DNA of 37,098 nt from CAXXOK01 sp964497495 (GTDB taxonomy: Bacteria; Bacillota; Clostridia; Christensenellales; Aristaeellaceae), in NCBI GenBank assembly GCA_964497495.1, contig CAZCCZ010000034.1, positions 1 to 37,098 on the forward strand, in the 5' to 3' direction. Below, piece by piece: positions 14,640-22,765 of this stretch. The notes under the pieces were generated by a model, which was not told the DNA's origin, ran no database searches, and worked only from the letters and a program-made list of their open reading frames with translations. How positions within the stretch are numbered: position 1 is the stretch's first letter; the number at the start of each line of letters is the position of its first letter. The translations under genes were made by a program, and so were the position numbers.

Positions 14640-15591
14640 ACCGCTGTATGAGGGGTGCATTACCGACGTGCACGGTATCCGCGTGGGGCAGGCGGAGAAC
14701 CGCAAGGCAAAAACGGGCGTGACCGTCGTGCTCTGCGGGCGCGAGGGCGCCGTGGTGGGAGCGGACGTGCGCGGGGCCGCGCCGGGTACGCGGGAGATCG
14801 ATCTGACGAAAAGCGAGAACACCGTGGAACGCGCCAACGCCGTGATGCTTGCGGGCGGCAGCGCCTTCGGCCTGAATGCCGCGGCGGGCGTGATGCGCTT
14901 TCTGGAGGAAGCCGGCGTAGGCGTGGATACGGGCGTGGGTAAGGTGCCCATCGTGCCCGCGGCGGTGCTGTTCGACCTCGGCGTGGGGGACGCTTCCGTG
15001 CGCCCCGACGCGGACATGGGCTACGAAGCCTGCATGAACGCGGCTAAAGGTATCAAGCAGGGCGCGTACGGCGCGGGTACGGGCGCGACGGTCGGCAAGC
15101 TGGTGCCCGGGGCGCTGCCCGTGCCGGGCGGCACCGGGAGCGCGAGCCTCACGCTGGCCTGCGGGGTGACGGTCGGGGCCGTGGCGTGTGTCAACGCCTG
15201 CGGCGATGTGTTCGACCCGCAGACGGGCAAGGCGTTGGCCTGCGGCAGGCTCGCCGATGGGCGGCCCGTGCTGTGCGAAAGCCTGCTGTACGGCTCGCAG
15301 CCCATTGCGGAACCGCTGAAAATCACGAGGCCCACCAACACCACGCTCGTCGTTGTCGCCACCGACGCGGCGCTGACCAAGCCGCAGGTGAACCGGCTGG
15401 CGACCTGCGCGCACGACGGTTTCGCGCGGGCCATTCGCCCCGTGCACACCCAAATGGACGGGGACACGGCCTTCGCGCTGGCTACGGGCCGCGTGGACGC
15501 GGATGTGAACATGGTGCAGCTTTGCGCCGCCGCCGCGGAGGTGACGGCGCGGGCCGTGGCCAACGCCGTCGTCACGGGAGGCGGCAAGTGA
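14632..15591 (+). CDS. P1-family (DmpA/NylC-like) self-cleaving N-terminal nucleophile hydrolase
   Basis: These enzymes cut themselves into two chains and use the new N-terminal Ser/Thr as nucleophile for aminopeptidase or amidase reactions. The 319-residue protein has the family's N-terminal ITDVHGIRVGQAE, the glycine-rich LAGGSAFGLNAAAGVM and GAYGAGTGATVGK, and the cleavage region RPTNTTLVVVATDA. By analogy with NylC, autocleavage is expected between Asn236 and Thr237. The natural substrate is unknown; small peptides or amides are likely. It overlaps birA by 8 bp and acpS by 4 bp (GTGA), so it is part of one transcript. No signal peptide, so cytosolic. Confidence 0.88.
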   Translation: MSKPLYEGCITDVHGIRVGQAENRKAKTGVTVVLCGREGAVVGADVRGAAPGTREIDLTKSENTVERANAVMLAGGSAFGLNAAAGVMRFLEEAGVGVDTGVGKVPIVPAAVLFDLGVGDASVRPDADMGYEACMNAAKGIKQGAYGAGTGATVGKLVPGALPVPGGTGSASLTLACGVTVGAVACVNACGDVFDPQTGKALACGRLADGRPVLCESLLYGSQPIAEPLKITRPTNTTLVVVATDAALTKPQVNRLATCAHDGFARAIRPVHTQMDGDTAFALATGRVDADVNMVQLCAAAAEVTARAVANAVVTGGGK

Positions 15592-15959
15592 CGGGCTTGG
15601 GCATCGACCTGTGTGGAATCGGGCGCATCGAGGCCGCCATCGAAAAGAACGACGGCTTCCTGACGCGCTACTATACCGAGGAGGAGCGCGCCTATCTGGC
15701 GGGCCGCGGCAAGGCGGCCGCCTGCAGCGCGGCGGCGATGTTCGCGGCCAAGGAGGCATTTTTGAAGGCGCTGGGCGTGGGGCTGGGCGGCGGCATCGCC
15801 ATGGCGGACGTGGGCGTTTCGCACGACGCGCTGGGTTGCCCCGGCTACGCGCTTGGCGAAAAGGCGAAAGCGGGCATGGAAGCCGCCGGCGCGCGCGCCG
15901 CGCACCTGAGCCTCACGCACGACGCGGGGGTGGCGGCGGCGGTGTGCGTGCTGGAATAA
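15588..15959 (+). CDS. acpS: Holo-[acyl-carrier-protein] synthase
   Basis: AcpS transfers 4'-phosphopantetheine from CoA to acyl carrier protein, switching on fatty-acid synthesis. The 123-residue product has the expected length and motifs: GIDLCGIGRIE at the N-terminus with the Mg-binding Asp, AAKEAFLKALGVGLG in the middle, and HLSLTHDAGVAAAVCVLE at the end. The start is the GTG at 15588, overlapping the peptidase stop (GTGA), with GGGAGG a few bases upstream. acpS next to nnr is a frequent pairing in Bacillota. Confidence 0.92.
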   Translation: MTGLGIDLCGIGRIEAAIEKNDGFLTRYYTEEERAYLAGRGKAAACSAAAMFAAKEAFLKALGVGLGGGIAMADVGVSHDALGCPGYALGEKAKAGMEAAGARAAHLSLTHDAGVAAAVCVLE

Positions 15960-15976
15960 CGGAAAGAGGGCGCGAT

Positions 15977-17530
15977 ATGTTTCTGACGATCACGCCGGAG
16001 GAAATGAGGCGCGTGGAGCGCCGCTTCACGGCGGAAACCGGAACGCCGTCCCTGACCCTGATGGAGCGCGCCGCCGCGCGCGTGGCGGACGCCGCGCTGC
16101 CGTACCTGCAAAACGGCGGACGGCTGCTGGCGGTCTGCGGCGCGGGCAACAACGGCGGGGACGGGCTGGCCGCGGCGCGCATCCTGCTGGAAAGGCTTCC
16201 CGATCTGTTTGCTACGGTGTGGCGGCTTCCGGGCGTACCTTCCGCCGAAACCGCCGTCCAATGGGAGAAACTCTCGGCTTTTCAAGGCCGCTTGGATACG
16301 GTTATAGTCGAAAATGAAGTGCCTGAAGTACCGGCCGGAACCGCCTGCGCGCTGGATGCGATGTTCGGCACGGGGCTCAGCCGTCCGCTCGCGGGCGCGG
16401 CGCGCGCCGCGGCGGAGCGCCTGAACGCTTCCGGCGTGCCCGTGGTGGCGGTGGATATTCCCAGCGGAATAAACGGGCTTACGGGGTACCCGCCCGTGGG
16501 GGGCAGGGACGCGGCGGCCGTCCGCGCGGCGGCCACGGTAACGTTCCACCGACCGAAACTCGGCCTCTGCCTGGGGGACGGGCCGGAATACAGCGGGCGC
16601 GTGATCGTGGGAGATATCGGCATCCCCCCCGAATGGGACGACGCGAAAGGCATGGCGGTGATGGAGCCGGGCGATCGCCTGCTGCCGCCCCGGAGACGGA
16701 ACACTCACAAGGGCACCTACGGGCGCTTGCTGGTGCTGGCGGGTTCCTTCGGCATGGCGGGGGCGGCGGCCGTATGCGCCACGGCGGCCCTGCGCTCCGG
16801 TGCGGGGCTGGTTACGGTCGCGTGCCCGCGGGAGATCGTGCCCACGTTGCAGGCGCTGTGTCCCTGCGCCACCTGCCTGCCGCTGGACGAAACGGACGTG
16901 GACGCCGCATGGGAGGCGCTGCAGCCCGCGCTGGAACGCGCGGAGGCGCTGGCTGCGGGCTGCGGGCTGGGGCGGGAAGCACTGGCCGTAGGCCTGACGA
17001 AGCGCCTGTTCCCATGGCTGCGGCAGCACGAGCTGCCCGCCGTGCTGGATGCGGACGCGCTGAACCTGCTTGCCATGCGGACGGGTTCTATTCCCGAGAA
17101 GGACGATTCAAGCTTCCCGGAGGCTATCGTGCTGACCCCGCACATCGGCGAGGCGGCGCGGCTACTTGGCGTTTCAGCGGAGCAGATTACAGCCGATCCC
17201 GTTTCCGCCGCGCGTACCCTGCGCATGCGCTACGGCGGCGCGGTGGTACTGAAAGGAGCGACCAGCGTGCTGATTGCTTCGGACGGGGGGGCCCTCAACC
17301 TGTTCGGCACTCCCGCGATGGCCAAGGGCGGTAGCGGGGACGCGCTGGCGGGCGTGCTGGGCGCGCTGCTGGCGGGCCGCGAGGTATACGGCCTTTCCGG
17401 CGTGCGCCTGTTGCAAACGGCCTGCGCCCTGCACGGGCTGGCGGGCAAGGCCGCAGCCGAACGGTACGGCGAGCGCGGGATGCTCGCCACCGACCTGTGC
17501 GAAGCACTTGGCGGGGTACGGATGGCATGA
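15977..17530 (+). CDS. nnr: Bifunctional NAD(P)H-hydrate epimerase / ADP-dependent dehydratase
   Basis: This enzyme repairs hydrated NADH and NADPH: the N-terminal YjeF domain epimerises R and S forms, and the C-terminal domain dehydrates the S form using ADP. The product is 517 residues, normal for the fused form. The epimerase domain (1 to about 215) shows GAGNNGGDG at 55-63, LDAMFGTGL and VDIPSGINGLTG. The dehydratase domain begins near HKGTYGRLLVLAGSFGMAGA and has LDADALNLL, LTPHIGEAARLL, VLKGATSVL and the catalytic GGSGD at 451-455. The ATG at 15977 lies 17 bp after acpS with a GAAAGAGGG site. The stop overlaps the next gene (ATGA). Confidence 0.94.
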   Translation: MFLTITPEEMRRVERRFTAETGTPSLTLMERAAARVADAALPYLQNGGRLLAVCGAGNNGGDGLAAARILLERLPDLFATVWRLPGVPSAETAVQWEKLSAFQGRLDTVIVENEVPEVPAGTACALDAMFGTGLSRPLAGAARAAAERLNASGVPVVAVDIPSGINGLTGYPPVGGRDAAAVRAAATVTFHRPKLGLCLGDGPEYSGRVIVGDIGIPPEWDDAKGMAVMEPGDRLLPPRRRNTHKGTYGRLLVLAGSFGMAGAAAVCATAALRSGAGLVTVACPREIVPTLQALCPCATCLPLDETDVDAAWEALQPALERAEALAAGCGLGREALAVGLTKRLFPWLRQHELPAVLDADALNLLAMRTGSIPEKDDSSFPEAIVLTPHIGEAARLLGVSAEQITADPVSAARTLRMRYGGAVVLKGATSVLIASDGGALNLFGTPAMAKGGSGDALAGVLGALLAGREVYGLSGVRLLQTACALHGLAGKAAAERYGERGMLATDLCEALGGVRMA

Positions 17531-17994
17531 AGCGATCTTCACTTAACGCAAACGGCACCCGGACGGTACAAACTGCGGTTCCCGAAAGTAAAACGGTGGT
17601 CGAGCGCAACGCTTCTCCGGGCGCAGCCGCGGCGCCGGACCCGGAGGGTACCGAGCGCGCGCTTCGCGCGTTTCTCGGGCGGAAGGCGTGCGTTACGGTC
17701 GACCGCCCGCTGGGCAGCCGCCACCCGGAACACCCCGACATCGTTTATGAACTCAATTACGGTTATGTGAACGGCGTGCCCGCGGGCGACGGCGAATGGC
17801 AGGACGCCTATGTTTGGGGCGTATCGAAACCCGTGGCGGTTTTCGAGGGCGAGGTGGTGGCCGTAATCCACCGCCTGCGCGACGTGGAGGACAAGTGGGT
17901 GGTCGCCGTGCCGGGGACGAAGCTTACAAGGGAAGAAGTGCGCGTGCGCACGGCATTCGTCGAACGGTTTTTTGAATCGGTCGTTATTGTTTAA
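17527..17994 (+). CDS. Inorganic-pyrophosphatase-like protein (Bacillota small type)
   Basis: The C-terminal 110 residues match a small pyrophosphatase-like family common in Bacillota: VDRPLGSRHPEHPDIVYELNYGYV, DAYVWGVSKPV, GEVVAVIHRLRDVEDKWVVA and a closing FVERFFESVVIV. Family members are related to soluble PPases and are often annotated so, but their activity is not well established. The first 40-45 residues look like a low-complexity extension unlike relatives, which start just before VTVDRPLGS. The ATG at 17527 is favoured because ATGA overlaps the nnr stop. A GTG at 17596 or a later start would remove most of the extension. Confidence 0.72.
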   Translation: MKRSSLNANGTRTVQTAVPESKTVVERNASPGAAAAPDPEGTERALRAFLGRKACVTVDRPLGSRHPEHPDIVYELNYGYVNGVPAGDGEWQDAYVWGVSKPVAVFEGEVVAVIHRLRDVEDKWVVAVPGTKLTREEVRVRTAFVERFFESVVIV

Positions 17995-18097
17995 GAAGTA
18001 GAAGCGTTTATGTTATGAATAAATGCAGAATTCTTCCGCTCGCCCCTGCATCCTTCGGGCGGTTGAATAATATGGCAAGTTATTTTTTATTTCTGAG

Positions 18098-18149
18098 GGG
18101 GTATGCGCCTGCGAGCGCAGCAGGGGCACCGGAGCGAAGCGCGTACCCC
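18098..18149. terminator. Stem-loop between convergent pyrophosphatase-like gene and ccdA
   Basis: GGGGTATGCGC (18098-18108) pairs with GCGCGTACCCC (18139-18149) with one G-U, around a smaller CTGC-type hairpin. It follows the ccdA stop directly on the minus strand. An A/T-rich stretch (18079-18094) lies on its left side, so it fits poorly as a standard intrinsic terminator on either strand. Confidence 0.35.
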
Positions 18150-18158
18150 GTAGGCCGA

Positions 18159-18860
18159 TCATGTCAGCGCCACGATCACCAGATAAGCGCCGTAGGCGAT
18201 CATCAGCAGCCCGCCGATACGCCGCAGCATCGGCTGGTGATCGCGCAGCCACGCGAAGACATCCTTTACCCACTGGTACAGCACCATCAGCGCGATCATC
18301 GGCAGGCTCAGGCCCAGCGCGAACACCGCCAGCGAAAGCATACCCCGGCTTACGGTGGCGCCGGACGCGGCCAGAATCAGCGCGTTGGCCAGAATGGGGG
18401 TCAGGCAGGGCGTCCAGCTGAGCGCGATTACGACGCCGAACAGCGCGGCGCTGAAAAAGCCGTCCGGCTTCACGTTTACGCGGCCCGCCCATTTGGGGGC
18501 GTTGACACCCTTCCAGCGCAGAAAACCGGCCGTCCACACCCCGAAAAGGATCATCAGCAAGCCGGTGGCCAGGTTAAGCGTCCCCCGGTCGAGGGCTTTC
18601 AGCCAACTGCCGATCAGCCCCGCGCCCGCGCCGATGAGCGTGAACAGCGTTACGAAACCGAGTAGCAACCCCAGGCTGCGCTTCACCACCCCCAACCATG
18701 CGGCGCGCCTGTCGGTGCTTTCCGAACTTTCGCCCACAAGGTAGAGGGTGTATACCGGCAGCATCGGCAATACGCAGGGGGACAGAAACGCTACCAGCCC
18801 GCCTGCCAGCATCGCCCAAAGCGATACCTGGCTTGTGGCAACCGAAAAGGCCGAGTTCAC
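18159..18860 (-). CDS. ccdA: CcdA-type thiol-disulfide transporter
   Basis: CcdA passes electrons from cytoplasmic thioredoxin across the membrane to extracytoplasmic thiol reductases. The 233-residue protein has six hydrophobic segments and the two hallmark cysteines, Cys29 in AFLSPCVLPMLP and Cys152 in LSWTPCLTPIL. The C-terminal helices include GGLLMIAYGAYLVIV. Its ATG overlaps the stop of the upstream thioredoxin-like gene by 4 nt, so the two are co-translated and almost certainly partners. Cytochrome c maturation genes are not seen nearby. Roles in protein thiol repair or spore-envelope assembly are possible. Confidence 0.93.
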   Translation of the reverse strand: MNSAFSVATSQVSLWAMLAGGLVAFLSPCVLPMLPVYTLYLVGESSESTDRRAAWLGVVKRSLGLLLGFVTLFTLIGAGAGLIGSWLKALDRGTLNLATGLLMILFGVWTAGFLRWKGVNAPKWAGRVNVKPDGFFSAALFGVVIALSWTPCLTPILANALILAASGATVSRGMLSLAVFALGLSLPMIALMVLYQWVKDVFAWLRDHQPMLRRIGGLLMIAYGAYLVIVALT

Positions 18861-19462
18861 GGCTTTGCCGCGGGTGTGGCGGTCGCTACGGCGACCGTAG
18901 CGGACGGCGCTACCGTCGCCGCGCTCGGGCTATCGGAGGCGGAAGCGAGCTTGCTTACGCCAAGCGCCTCCATATAGCCGGCCATGCCGTCGTATTCCAA
19001 ACCGTAGGTGCCGCCGTATAGGTAGCCTTCCTTGTCGATGAAATAGCTGGTGGGGTAGCCTTGGATGCCCGCGAGGCCGGCAAGGGTCATATCCTCGTCC
19101 TCCACCATAATCATCCCTTCCAGACCGTATTTCGCCACCACGGCCTGGCCGTCCGCCGCGTTCTCGCCGTCCCACACGTGCACCAGAACGATAGCAAGCT
19201 GGTCGGGGTCGTAGTCGTCGAAAATCTGCCGGATATAGGGCATCTCCGTCATGCAGTACGGACACCAGCCGGTAAAGAAATTGAGCCATATCGCCTTGCC
19301 CTGATACTGCGTCAGGTCCAGGGCCGTGCCTTCGAAGGCGTTGAGCACATAGGGTTTGCCGGCGTCGTTGGCAGCGGCGGCGTCGCTTTCCGCCACGGCT
19401 GTAAAGGGCATCAGCGCAAGAACCGCGAGCAGGGTCAGAAACCGGCGAACGATCGTTTTCAT
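18857..19462 (-). CDS. Secreted TlpA/ResA-like thioredoxin-fold protein
   Basis: The 201-residue protein is a predicted extracytoplasmic thiol-disulfide reductase. It has a signal peptide (MKTIVRRFLTLLAVLALMPF, probable cleavage after TAVA near residue 24) and no lipobox Cys. A thioredoxin-like domain carries the active site WCPYC (66-70) in FFTGWCPYCMTEMPY and the cis-Pro loop GYPTSYFIDKEG. The last 30 residues are a Ser/Ala/Thr/Pro-rich tail, perhaps a wall-spanning spacer. The downstream ccdA overlaps by 4 nt and should reduce it. GGGAGGG lies before the ATG. Confidence 0.88.
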   Translation of the reverse strand: MKTIVRRFLTLLAVLALMPFTAVAESDAAAANDAGKPYVLNAFEGTALDLTQYQGKAIWLNFFTGWCPYCMTEMPYIRQIFDDYDPDQLAIVLVHVWDGENAADGQAVVAKYGLEGMIMVEDEDMTLAGLAGIQGYPTSYFIDKEGYLYGGTYGLEYDGMAGYMEALGVSKLASASDSPSAATVAPSATVAVATATPAAKP

Positions 19463-19555
19463 AGGATATCACCCTCCCACCAGAATATAAACGAAACGGC
19501 AGGGCCTGAAACCGCGGGGGAAGATGGTAAACATTCCCTCCCGGAACACGGCATG

Positions 19556-19611
19556 AAATGAATATTATGGAAGTTCTTTATTCATTTTGTCGATTTTGCT
19601 TGAAAAACGAC
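19556..19611. promoter_or_regulatory. Inverted repeats in the tlpA/aminotransferase divergent region
   Basis: Two palindromic elements lie in an A/T-rich stretch. AAATGAAT (19556-19563) and ATTCATTT (19580-19587) are separated by 16 nt. GTCGATTTT (19589-19597) and AAAAACGAC (19603-19611) are separated by 5 nt with one mismatch. The second ends 11 nt upstream of the aminotransferase -35 box. They are candidate operators, with no regulator identified. Confidence 0.4.
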
Positions 19612-19622
19612 GCTTTTCACCC

Positions 19623-19651
19623 TTTACTCTGCAAAATGTTTATGCTATAAT
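19623..19651 (+). promoter_or_regulatory. Aminotransferase promoter
   Basis: TTTACT (19623-19628), a 17-nt spacer and TATAAT (19646-19651), with an extended-10 TG at 19643-19644. The 5' UTR of about 120 nt holds a hairpin, TGCAATGGCG / CGCCATTTGCA, near 19712-19736. Confidence 0.75.
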
Positions 19652-19781
19652 GCAACGAAGTTGGCCCGGACGCTTCCGTTCAGGCGGGAACGGCTGGTAC
19701 GATTTGCAAGATGCAATGGCGCATCCGCCATTTGCATGAATCCAGGCACGCAATGGCGGGCCGTTGCAGGAGGAAATCACC

Positions 19782-20981
19782 ATGCCGCTGGGAATTTCTG
19801 AAAAAGCGAAAAACATCGCGCCGTCCGCTACCCTTGCGATAGATGCGAAAGCCAAGGCGATGAAGGCCGCCGGAGAGAATATTATCAGCTTTGCGCCGGG
19901 CGAGCCGGATTTCGATACGCCCGTAATGATCCGCGACGCCATGAAGGACGCGCTGGATCGGGGCATGACGCGCTACGCGCCCGTGCCGGGCACGCTGGAA
20001 CTGCGCGCTGCGATCGCCGAAAAACTGAAGCGGGACAACGGGCTTTCCTATGAAACCAACCAGATCATCGTATCCAACGGGGCCAAGCATTCCCTGTACA
20101 ATACTTTTTTCGCGCTGCTAAACGACGGCGACGAAGTGATCATCCCCACGCCCTGCTGGGTCAGCTACCCCGAAATGGTGCGTATGGTCGGCGGCGTGCC
20201 GGTTTTCGTGCCCACCGGCGAGAAGAACGGCTTCATTCCCACGGCCGCGGCCATCGCCGCGGCGATCACGCCGAAAACGAAAGCCTTCATGCTGACCTCG
20301 CCCAGCAACCCCAACGGGTGCGTGTGGCCGGAGAAGGAGCTCGCAATGTTGGCGGGGCTGGCGGTGAAGCACGATTTCTACATCGTTTCCGATGAGATTT
20401 ACGAACACCTGATCTACGGAGGCCGCAAGCACGTGAGCGTTGCCACCCTCGGGGAAGAGGTGAAGGCGCGCACGATCGTGATCAACGGCGTTAGTAAAAC
20501 CTACGCCATGACCGGGTTCCGCATCGGCTACGCCGCGGGCCCCGCCGAGATCATCGAAGCCATGTCAAACGCGCAGAGCCAGGCCACTTCCTCGCCTAAC
20601 ACACCCGCGATGCACGCCGCTACGGTCGCGCTGACCATGCCGCAGGGTTGCGTGGAGATCATGCGCAGAGCCTTCGAGGAACGGCGCGACGCGCTGGTCG
20701 CGGGGATCAATTCGGTTCCCGGGCTGTCCTGCACGAAACCCGAAGGCGCGTTCTACGTCATGATGAACGTGACCGCTCTGCTGGGCAAGCGTTGCCGGGG
20801 CGTGTGTCTGGACGACTGCGCCGCGTTCGCGGAGGCGCTGCTGACCCACGGCAAGGTGGCCGTCGTTCCCGGCAACGCGTTTATGGCGGAGGGATACGTG
20901 CGGCTGAGTTACGCCACGTCGATGGAAAACGTTCTGGAAGGCCTGCGGCGTATCGAGGTATTCGTGCAATCGCTCGCCTGA
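19782..20981 (+). CDS. PLP-dependent class I aminotransferase (aspartate aminotransferase-like)
   Basis: It transfers amino groups between an amino acid and a 2-oxo acid; the subgroup most resembles bacterial I-gamma aspartate aminotransferases. The 399-residue product shows FAPGEPDFDTP near the N-terminus, TRYAPVPGTLELR, SNGAKHSLYNTF, TSPSNPNG, VSDEIYEHLIY (Asp204, Tyr207) and the PLP lysine Lys239 in SKTYAMTGFRIGY, with the substrate Arg in YVRLSYATS. The ATG at 19782 follows GGAGG; an in-frame TTG at 19764 is less likely. A (Re)-citrate synthase gene follows on the same strand. Interconversion of oxaloacetate/aspartate and 2-oxoglutarate/glutamate would fit, but other specificities are possible. 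Confidence 0.88.
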   Translation: MPLGISEKAKNIAPSATLAIDAKAKAMKAAGENIISFAPGEPDFDTPVMIRDAMKDALDRGMTRYAPVPGTLELRAAIAEKLKRDNGLSYETNQIIVSNGAKHSLYNTFFALLNDGDEVIIPTPCWVSYPEMVRMVGGVPVFVPTGEKNGFIPTAAAIAAAITPKTKAFMLTSPSNPNGCVWPEKELAMLAGLAVKHDFYIVSDEIYEHLIYGGRKHVSVATLGEEVKARTIVINGVSKTYAMTGFRIGYAAGPAEIIEAMSNAQSQATSSPNTPAMHAATVALTMPQGCVEIMRRAFEERRDALVAGINSVPGLSCTKPEGAFYVMMNVTALLGKRCRGVCLDDCAAFAEALLTHGKVAVVPGNAFMAEGYVRLSYATSMENVLEGLRRIEVFVQSLA

Positions 20982-21229
20982 TGGCGCCGCCCAGAACCGA
21001 ATATTTATATTGTCCACATACAACCCACACGGTACCCACTTGTTTTCCATATTGATGCGGCTAAACGGGCCGCTTTTCCACACCGAAGCGCAAAATTTCC
21101 GAAAGATAAAGGAACCGGCCGCACGTCGGAGGAATATGGTTCCATCCCGGAACGGCCGAAAGCGCAACGGAACTCCCGGCACGCGGCAAAGGCGCCGCCC
21201 GCCGACCGCACAGGGAAGGAGACCGACCG
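20982..21229 (+). other. Spacer before the citrate-synthase-like gene
   Basis: No gene is supported in these 248 bases. A GGTTCC/GGAACG-type hairpin lies near 21139-21156. I found no convincing promoter and no terminator after the aminotransferase, so read-through from the upstream gene is possible. Confidence 0.4.
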
Positions 21230-22630
21230 ATGCTCACCTTCAGCAAGAAAACCAACCAACTGATCCAGTCCCAATATCAGTATGAACTGCAGGACGTGGA
21301 GGAACCCAACCTGTACCGGGAAATCTACGATTATCAAACCATTCCGAAGATCGCCTTCAACAACCGTCTGGTGCCCATCAACATGCCGGAGAACATCTGG
21401 ATGACGGACACTACTTTCCGCGACGGGCAGCAAAGCGTCAGCCCCTTCACGCCCAACCAGATCGTTCATCTTTTCAAGCTCATCTCCCGGTTGGGCGGTC
21501 CCAATGGGCTGGTGCGCCAGAGCGAGTTCTTCGTATATACCGATAAGGACCGGGAGGCGCTGGAACGCTGCCAGGAGCTGGGGCTCGCGTTCCCGGAAAT
21601 CACCACCTGGATCCGTGCCAACGAGGGGGACTTCAAGCTCGTCAAGAGCGCCGGGGTTAAGGAGACGGGCATCCTGGTATCGTGCAGCGATTATCACATC
21701 TTCAAGAAAATGCACCTGACCCGCGCGCAGGCGATGGATAAGTATCTGGGGATCGTCAAGGCCGCGCTCGCGGAGGACGTCGTTCCTCGTTGCCATTTCG
21801 AGGATATCACGCGCGCCGACTTCTACGGCTTCGTGCTGCCCTTCGCCGAACAGCTGATGAAGCTGGCTCGGGAGAGCGGCGTGCCCATCAAGGTGCGCGC
21901 ATGCGACACCATGGGCTACGGCGTCAGCTACCCCGGCGTGGCGCTGCCGCGCAGCGTGGCGGGCATCGTGTACGGCCTCAACCATTACGCGCAGATTCCC
22001 AGCGAGCAGCTGGAATGGCACGGCCACAACGATTTTTACAAGGTGGTCAACAACGCGGGCACGGCCTGGCTGTACGGCTGTTCCAGCATCAACTGTTCGT
22101 TGCTGGGTATCGGCGAACGCACGGGCAACTGCCCGCTGGAAGCCATGGCGATCGAATACGAAGCCCTGCGCGGCACCACGGACGGCATGGACCTGACCGT
22201 GGTATCCGAAATCGCGGAGTTCATGGAGCGGGAGATCGGCATCGAGATCAGCCCGCGCCAGCCTTTCGTGGGCAGGCATTTCAACGTCACGCGCGCGGGC
22301 ATCCATGCCGACGGGATGCTTAAAGATGAGGAAATCTACAACATTTTCGACACCACGAAGATTCTGAACCGCCCCGCCACCGTCGCCGTGGACAGCCACA
22401 GCGGTCTGGCCGGCGTCGCGCACTGGATGAACAGCTTCTTCCGCCTGAAAGGCGAAGACACCGTGGATAAACAGGACTATACGGTGGTCGCCGTGAAAGC
22501 CATGGTGGACGCGCTGTACGCCGACGGGCGCAACACCGTGATGGGCGACGAGGAACTGGAGATCATGGTACGTGAGGTGAACGTGGAGCATTATCAGGAC
22601 CTGATCCAGCACAAGCATAAACATACCTGA
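21230..22630 (+). CDS. Homocitrate/isopropylmalate-synthase-family enzyme, probable (Re)-citrate synthase
   Basis: The 466-residue protein belongs to the DRE-TIM acyltransferase family, which condenses acetyl-CoA with a 2-oxo acid. Hallmarks are WMTDTTFRDGQQ (metal-binding Asp60 with DGQQ), EWHGHNDFYKVVNNA (metal His264, His266) and GIHADGMLKDEEIYNIFDT. Its length, the RQSEFFVYTDKDREALERC block and the long N-terminal lead resemble the branch that includes clostridial (Re)-citrate synthase rather than LeuA, and no LeuA regulatory domain is present. This would supply citrate and 2-oxoglutarate for glutamate synthesis in an anaerobe. The aminotransferase upstream fits. Homocitrate synthase is the main alternative. 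The ATG at 21230 follows GGAAGGAG. Confidence 0.72.
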   Translation: MLTFSKKTNQLIQSQYQYELQDVEEPNLYREIYDYQTIPKIAFNNRLVPINMPENIWMTDTTFRDGQQSVSPFTPNQIVHLFKLISRLGGPNGLVRQSEFFVYTDKDREALERCQELGLAFPEITTWIRANEGDFKLVKSAGVKETGILVSCSDYHIFKKMHLTRAQAMDKYLGIVKAALAEDVVPRCHFEDITRADFYGFVLPFAEQLMKLARESGVPIKVRACDTMGYGVSYPGVALPRSVAGIVYGLNHYAQIPSEQLEWHGHNDFYKVVNNAGTAWLYGCSSINCSLLGIGERTGNCPLEAMAIEYEALRGTTDGMDLTVVSEIAEFMEREIGIEISPRQPFVGRHFNVTRAGIHADGMLKDEEIYNIFDTTKILNRPATVAVDSHSGLAGVAHWMNSFFRLKGEDTVDKQDYTVVAVKAMVDALYADGRNTVMGDEELEIMVREVNVEHYQDLIQHKHKHT

Positions 22631-22648
22631 CGGGCCAGGGGATGCATC

Positions 22649-22687
22649 GCGGGCGCGGACGGGGTTAACCGTCCGCGCCCGCTTTTA
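22649..22687 (+). terminator. Intrinsic terminator after the citrate-synthase-like gene
   Basis: A perfect 14-bp stem GCGGGCGCGGACGG / CCGTCCGCGCCCGC with a GGTTAA loop is followed by TTTTA, 19 bp past the stop codon. Confidence 0.88.
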
Positions 22688-22765
22688 CCCGCCTGATGGG
22701 CGGCGATTGACGATGGATGGAGGGGCTGAGCCGACCGCTTCGTTTCATCCTTGTCGTCCGGAACG

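Noticed and set aside
15186..15587. Long frame upstream of acpS in the same register
   Set aside because: It overlaps the P1 peptidase gene and has Arg-rich shadow composition; AcpS similarity starts at the GTG at 15588.
21005..22624. 539-codon open frame antisense to the citrate-synthase-like gene
   Set aside because: Mirror frame of a strongly conserved enzyme; no ribosome site or recognisable motif.
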